From: a virus
IMG/VR virus record: IMGVR_UViG_3300030060_006612
Span: 1 to 44,522 of that record
DNA length: 44,522 bases
Strand: one strand, 5' to 3'
Shown: positions 40,700 to 44,522 of the stretch, piece after piece
Layout: each line of letters begins with the position of its first letter
Position numbering within the stretch: the stretch's first letter is position 1
Notes under the pieces: model-generated
Databases searched by the model: none
Told to the model about the DNA's origin: nothing
Seen by the model: only the letters and a program-made list of their open reading frames with translations
Translations under genes and position numbers: made by a program

Positions 40700-42340
40700 A
40701 TGGCAAATATTTCAAATTTATTGAATGATGCTGGTAACGCTTACGAAAGCCGATTGAATGAAACAAGAGGTTTAGTATCTAAGTGGGAAAAGACTGGTCT
40801 TCTAGAAGGAATTGGACAAGAATACGACAAAAGTGGTATGGCTGTTCTTCTAGAAAATCAAGCTCGTCAGTTAATTGATGAGGCTTCTAACACTTCAAGC
40901 GGTACTGCAAGTAAAGAACAGTGGTCAGGTGTTGCGCTTCCATTAGTACGTAGAGTATTTGGTGAAATCGCTGCAAAAGACTTCGTATCTGTTCAACCAA
41001 TGAATCTTCCATCAGGTCTAGTATTTTTCTTAGACTTTAAATATGGTACTGATTCAGACTCTAATGTTGGTGGCGCATTCGCTGGTGACATTATGGGTAA
41101 CACTTCAGCTTCTAACCAAGACCCACAAGGTGGTTTATATGGTAACTCACCTGCAGGAGGTGGTAGAGCTGGATACACTAGTAAAACTAGAACAGCAAAC
41201 TCAACTAACATTGTATCATCATCTGCAACATGGCAAGACGTAGGCTTTAGCGCTGTACTTTCTGCATCTGTAGCTGGCGGTAGAATTGTTAAAGTTTCTT
41301 TACCAAAATCAGAATTAACTGATGGTACTTTCTCAATAGATACTGACTCTATTAGAGGTGCATACGTTACTGGATCTGGTATAACTGCTGCTCAAAACTT
41401 AAATGCTTATCACACTTATGATGCAACGACTACTTCAGCATCTTTCTTCGTTACTCAGTCGTCTTTAGCTGGTACACTTAAAGCTGGTGGACAAACTTTC
41501 CACTACCAAGGTGCAACTACTCAAGACCTAAGAAACGACTTTGAGATGGTTGGTTCTAACGTTGACGCTGCATTATCAACTCAAGATATAGGTATTCCTC
41601 AGATTGATGTTGACTTAAGAAGTGAAGCTATTGTTGCTAAAACAAGAAAGCTAAAAGCTGCATGGTCTCCTGAGTTCGCTCAAGACTTAAATGCTTACCA
41701 CAGTATTGATGCTGAAGCTGAATTAACTTCTATGTTATCTGAGTACATTTCAATGGAAATTGACTTAGAAATCTTAGATATGTTAATTGCTAACGCTAAC
41801 ACTACTGATTACTGGTCAGCTACTCTTGGTGAAGTATACGATGGTACAAGCGCATTCTTAAGCCCAACGGCTGCAGAAGCTTATACTCAGTTTACTTGGT
41901 TCCAAACTTTAGGTACAAAAGTTCAGAAAGTTTCTAATAAGATACACCAAAAAACTCTTAGAGGTGGTGCTAACTTCTTAGTTACTTCTCCAGAAGTTGC
42001 AACTATTCTAGAATCTATTCCAGGATACGCTGCAGATACTGATGGTTCTGCTGCATCATTTGCAATGGGTGTACAAAAAGTTGGAGCATTGAACTCTAGA
42101 TTTACTGTTTACAAAAATCCTTACATGAAAGAAAACACTATCTTGTTAGGATTTAGAGGTTCTCAATTCTTGGAAACTGGAGCGGTTTACGCACCATACA
42201 TTCCGTTAATTATGACTCCTCTAGTGTACGATCCAACTAACTTTACTCCACGTAAAGGTGTAATGACTCGTTACGCTAAGAAAATGGTAAGACCAGAATT
42301 CTATGGTAAAATCCAAATTGCTGGATTAAATAGAATCTAA
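40700..42340 (+). CDS. Major capsid protein (gp23-like)
   Basis: The frame is open from an ATG at 40682, but the AAAGGAG site at 40685-40691 lies inside that extension and serves the ATG at 40700, giving 546 residues. The N-terminus resembles T4-type gp23 (LSKWEKTGLLEG-like block near 28-42). The gp21 site is QLIDE/ASNT, cleavage after Glu61, close to T4's Glu65. The body has the HK97-type fold, with conserved-looking pieces GAKDFVSVQPMNLPSGLVF-like near 95 and the C-terminal RYAKKMVRPEFYG. Codon use is adapted (ATT/ATC, AAC, GAC, TTC), as expected for the most abundant protein. A strong terminator follows. Identification is firm. Confidence 0.94.
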   Translation: MANISNLLNDAGNAYESRLNETRGLVSKWEKTGLLEGIGQEYDKSGMAVLLENQARQLIDEASNTSSGTASKEQWSGVALPLVRRVFGEIAAKDFVSVQPMNLPSGLVFFLDFKYGTDSDSNVGGAFAGDIMGNTSASNQDPQGGLYGNSPAGGGRAGYTSKTRTANSTNIVSSSATWQDVGFSAVLSASVAGGRIVKVSLPKSELTDGTFSIDTDSIRGAYVTGSGITAAQNLNAYHTYDATTTSASFFVTQSSLAGTLKAGGQTFHYQGATTQDLRNDFEMVGSNVDAALSTQDIGIPQIDVDLRSEAIVAKTRKLKAAWSPEFAQDLNAYHSIDAEAELTSMLSEYISMEIDLEILDMLIANANTTDYWSATLGEVYDGTSAFLSPTAAEAYTQFTWFQTLGTKVQKVSNKIHQKTLRGGANFLVTSPEVATILESIPGYAADTDGSAASFAMGVQKVGALNSRFTVYKNPYMKENTILLGFRGSQFLETGAVYAPYIPLIMTPLVYDPTNFTPRKGVMTRYAKKMVRPEFYGKIQIAGLNRI

Positions 42341-42365
42341 TATACTATTTAGTATTCATTATTAA

Positions 42366-42397
42366 AAGAGAGGCTAAGAAATTAGCCTCTTTTTTTA
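42366..42397 (+). terminator. Rho-independent terminator after major capsid gene
   Basis: A 9-bp stem AGAGGCTAA/TTAGCCTCT (42369-42377 with 42382-42390), GAAA loop and run of T's, 28 bases after the capsid stop. It is the strongest terminator in the window and limits read-through into phoH. Confidence 0.93.
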
Positions 42398-42405
42398 TGC
42401 CCTGA

Positions 42406-42413
42406 TATTTATA
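42406..42413 (+). promoter_or_regulatory. Late promoter octamer (copy 9) ahead of phoH
   Basis: TATTTATA followed by G, the only copy without T at the ninth place. It lies just after the capsid terminator and 27 bases before the phoH ATG, which has a TGGAGG ribosome site. Confidence 0.55.
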
Positions 42414-42440
42414 GTAAATAAGATATAATGGAGGTTTATT

Positions 42441-43115
42441 ATGGCAAAAGACTTTACAAACGGTCAAAAGAATAATAAGAAAGGTTATAGATTCTTACTT
42501 TCACTAAATGAAGAGCAAAAATTAGCCAAGGCAAAAATATTAGAAAACGATGTATCAATAATATTAGGAAAGGCAGGTAGTGGTAAAACGCTATTGGCTT
42601 GTCAAATAGCTCTTCACGGAATATTAGAAAAAAGATACAAAAAGATTATTATTACTAGACCAACAATTAGTAAGGAAGACCTTGGACATTTACCTGGAAA
42701 TATGGAAGAAAAAATGTCTCCATGGGTAGCACCAATATATGGTAACATGTATCAACTGCTAAGAAAGGAAAGGGTAGAGCAAATGATAAGTAAAGGGCAA
42801 ATAGAAATTGTACCTGTAAGTTATATGAGAGGTAGAACATTCTTAGATTCTTGTGTAATAGTTGATGAGTGTCAAAACCTTGACCATGAACAGACACTGA
42901 TGATTCTACAAAGGATAGGGTTAAATAGTAAAATGATGTTTTGTGGAGATACTGACCAAGTAGACTTAAAAAGAAATGGTGAAAGCGGCTTGGGTTTTTT
43001 AAGAAATGTAAAAGAAGTTAAAGGTTTACATACAATAGAATTACTTTCAAATCATAGGCACCCAATACTAGAAGACATATTAAACTACTATAAAAACCAT
43101 AAATTTAACAATTAG
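42441..43115 (+). CDS. phoH: PhoH-like P-loop ATPase
   Basis: The 224-residue protein is a PhoH-family ATPase: Walker A GKAGSGKT (43-50), ITRPTISKEDLGHLPG (71-86), a family signature, Walker B VIVDECQN (139-146; Cys where most homologues have Ala), and GDTDQVD (169-175). PhoH proteins are common in marine phages; their role is debated (RNA helicase or nuclease-linked ATPase, phosphate-stress link). It has its own late promoter and a good TGGAGG site and ends before another late promoter, so it forms a single-gene late unit between capsid and fibre genes. This expression class is unusual for a supposed metabolic gene. Confidence 0.9.
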   Translation: MAKDFTNGQKNNKKGYRFLLSLNEEQKLAKAKILENDVSIILGKAGSGKTLLACQIALHGILEKRYKKIIITRPTISKEDLGHLPGNMEEKMSPWVAPIYGNMYQLLRKERVEQMISKGQIEIVPVSYMRGRTFLDSCVIVDECQNLDHEQTLMILQRIGLNSKMMFCGDTDQVDLKRNGESGLGFLRNVKEVKGLHTIELLSNHRHPILEDILNYYKNHKFNN

Positions 43116-43121
43116 TAATGA

Positions 43122-43129
43122 TATTTATA
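43122..43129 (+). promoter_or_regulatory. Late promoter octamer (copy 10) ahead of the last fibre unit
   Basis: TATTTATAT seven bases after the phoH stop and 33 bases before the ATG at 43163. It would drive the two fibre-related genes at the end of the window. Confidence 0.58.
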
Positions 43130-43162
43130 TAAAATAACTAACCAAAATTACAGGGAATACCT

Positions 43163-43546
43163 ATGCCAGCAGGAAATTTTACTTTTACTATAGAGCAGGG
43201 AGCAACAACAGATTTTGAAATTATATGGACAGATTCTAACGGAGATAGAGTTGATTTGTCTACATATTCTGCAAGAATGCATATACGCTCGGATTATGGA
43301 AGTACTGGAACGTTATACGCAAGTTTATCGAGCACATTGGATTCAGACGGTACAGGGTTAAATCTGTTAGGGTCAAATAGCCAAAACCCACTTTCTTCAG
43401 GAAGCATAGGGTTGGTAATATCAGCAGCCTCATCATCTAATTTTACATTTAATGAAGCCAAATATGATTTAGAAATGGTTTCTGGTAGTTATGTAACCAG
43501 ACTATTACAGGGTAAAGTTAAAGTAAGTAAAGAAGTGACAGTTTAA
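43163..43546 (+). CDS. Small beta-sandwich fibre-base protein (BppU-N-like)
   Basis: The 127-residue protein reads as one small beta sandwich: FTFTIEQGATTDFEIIWTDSN at the start, a central SARMHIRS strand, and YDLEMVSGSYVTRLLQGKVKV at the end. This pattern, with YDLE and a terminal GKVKVSKEVT strand, is common in phage proteins that attach receptor-binding fibres, like the BppU N-terminal domain. It precedes a fibre gene by two bases, supporting a base or adaptor role. An AGGGAA site precedes the ATG. Assignment is by pattern, not alignment. Confidence 0.66.
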   Translation: MPAGNFTFTIEQGATTDFEIIWTDSNGDRVDLSTYSARMHIRSDYGSTGTLYASLSSTLDSDGTGLNLLGSNSQNPLSSGSIGLVISAASSSNFTFNEAKYDLEMVSGSYVTRLLQGKVKVSKEVTV

Positions 43547-43548
43547 TT

Positions 43549-44481
43549 ATGCCTACTACCGTAAACACATCCACTAATACGGTAACCATCTCAGAAGAAA
43601 AAAGTTCTGTACTAGTTACCAATAATAATACTGGAACGTCTGTTGATGTTACTGGTCTGGACTCTCCTACAATTACTGTAGCTACAGCCGGTCCTAAAGG
43701 CGATAAAGGTGAGCCTGGTTCGGTATCTGATTATTCTGGTACATTATCAGGAGACCATATAAATCTATCAGGTAACATGACAGCCTCTGGAGTCCATACT
43801 ACAGGCAACATAAGCGCAAGTGGAGATATACGTGGAGAGTCATTAACTACCGACCAATACATTTATCATGCTGGTGATCCTAACACTTATCTTAATTTTA
43901 CAGATGATAGACTTAGATTTAATATTGGCGGTATATCATATTTAGACTTAAATGATAATACTGGTCCGCCACGAGAGATTAAATTCAATAATGGTGGTAA
44001 TAATGTAGATTTAACAATTAAAGGCAGTTCAGATTCAGAGTTATTCTTTACTGATGCATCTACAAATAGAGTTGGTATTGGAACAAGCTCCCCGTCATTT
44101 AAGTTAGATGTGGACGGCGATATACGTGTAACAGGAGGACTTATTGTTGATAGCAATTACAACAATTCTTCAATACACGCAACAAATATACTTCTTACAA
44201 ATGCTGTAAAATACACAGATGCCGGAGGAGACGCTAGATATGCATTACACTTTGATAGTGACGTTGTAGTACTAACCAATAGAACGTCGAACGGCATAGT
44301 ACAAATTAAAGCAAATACTTCTACTGCAGGTAGCGGAGGAGAAACTACAGTTGCTCAATTTGAAGATGATAGAATGACATGCTTTGCAGCTAATATAGAC
44401 TTTACAAATTTACCAACATCAGATCCAGGTGTAGCAGGAAGGTTATGGAGAGATGGAAACGACGTTAAAATATCAACATAA
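43549..44481 (+). CDS. Short tail fibre with collagen-like segment, no S74 domain
   Basis: The 310-residue fibre begins with a Thr/Val-rich region, then a short collagen-like stretch (GPKGDKGEPG, near residues 49-58) that can form a triple helix, and shaft repeats TASGVHTTGNISASG. A RVGIGTSSPSFKLDVDG module follows, shared in type with the giant fibre. A DPNTYLNFTDDRLRFNIGG block resembles DPNTRILFTEDDINITVGG of the giant fibre, so the genes share ancestry. It ends RLWRDGNDVKIST, a common phage fibre tip, without an S74 chaperone. It starts two bases after the previous gene with only a weak ribosome site. Forty AT-rich bases follow to the window end. Confidence 0.8.
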   Translation: MPTTVNTSTNTVTISEEKSSVLVTNNNTGTSVDVTGLDSPTITVATAGPKGDKGEPGSVSDYSGTLSGDHINLSGNMTASGVHTTGNISASGDIRGESLTTDQYIYHAGDPNTYLNFTDDRLRFNIGGISYLDLNDNTGPPREIKFNNGGNNVDLTIKGSSDSELFFTDASTNRVGIGTSSPSFKLDVDGDIRVTGGLIVDSNYNNSSIHATNILLTNAVKYTDAGGDARYALHFDSDVVVLTNRTSNGIVQIKANTSTAGSGGETTVAQFEDDRMTCFAANIDFTNLPTSDPGVAGRLWRDGNDVKIST

Positions 44482-44522
44482 TAATAGTATTAAAAAATAT
44501 TAAAAACCACTATTCTATTGAC

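Noticed and set aside
1832-43129. Antisense late promoters (TATAAATA read on the minus strand)
   Set aside because: All genes are on the plus strand and each copy is placed just ahead of a plus-strand start; considered less likely, though not excluded without 5' mapping.
44517-44522. ATTGAC at the window end as a -35 box
   Set aside because: Only the first bases of a possible promoter are present; no -10 region can be seen.

Overview
The window is one continuous, AT-rich, gene-dense stretch of a large tailed phage of the T4 superfamily. All 36 genes read rightward, with gaps or overlaps of a few bases. The T4-type identity rests on a recognisable series: large terminase (gp17 type), portal (gp20), prohead protease (gp21, S77), acidic scaffold (gp22) and major capsid protein (gp23), together with a gp47/gp46-type recombination nuclease. 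Low GC, strong use of AGA and ATA codons, repeat-rich S74 fibres, a PhoH gene and a phage-encoded ribosomal protein bS21 all recall marine T4-like phages, such as those infecting SAR11-type bacteria. The host is an inference; no host gene is present.

Layout. 1-7199: virion structural proteins, the first cut by the window edge, including a 1140-residue protein with a split LamG-like domain. 7209-11708: a DNA-metabolism island of T7-type Holliday-junction resolvase, zinc-finger/TOPRIM primase, and an Mre11-Rad50 (gp47-gp46) enzyme encoded as one polypeptide. 11761-25452: fibre and adhesin region, with a 2526-residue fibre and a 636-residue fibre that both end in an S74 chaperone, then smaller beta-rich proteins. 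25477-29155: a P-loop kinase, a NMN-adenylyltransferase-like plus ligase-like fusion, and a zinc-ribbon protein. 29201-30759: candidate lysis genes (XhlA-like and GTA-holin-like) around an unknown protein. 30787-42340: packaging and head genes, with several small presumed core or internal proteins and bS21 between protease and scaffold. 42441-44481: PhoH and a further short fibre unit.

Regulation visible in the sequence. The octamer TATTTATA, usually followed by T, lies in ten intergenic gaps, each just ahead of a structural, fibre, lysis or packaging gene cluster. I read it as this phage's late promoter: it keeps the outer bases of the T4 late element TATAAATA but has a central TT. A different 13-mer, TTATATTATAGTA, occurs ahead of only the primase/nuclease pair and bS21, suggesting an earlier class. 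Two clear rho-independent terminators flank the scaffold-capsid operon.

How the genes may work together. Beyond the standard head and DNA machinery, the main unexpected feature is a group of proteins whose N-termini are short amphipathic helices ending in a gp21-like cleavage consensus (L/I-x-E before a small residue), as in T4 capsid-targeting sequences. The kinase and the adenylyltransferase-ligase fusion belong to this group, and the fusion has two more such sites between its domains. This suggests, without proving, that the phage packages a nucleotide/NAD/nucleic-acid-end-processing enzyme set in the head, matured by the prohead protease and delivered with the DNA.
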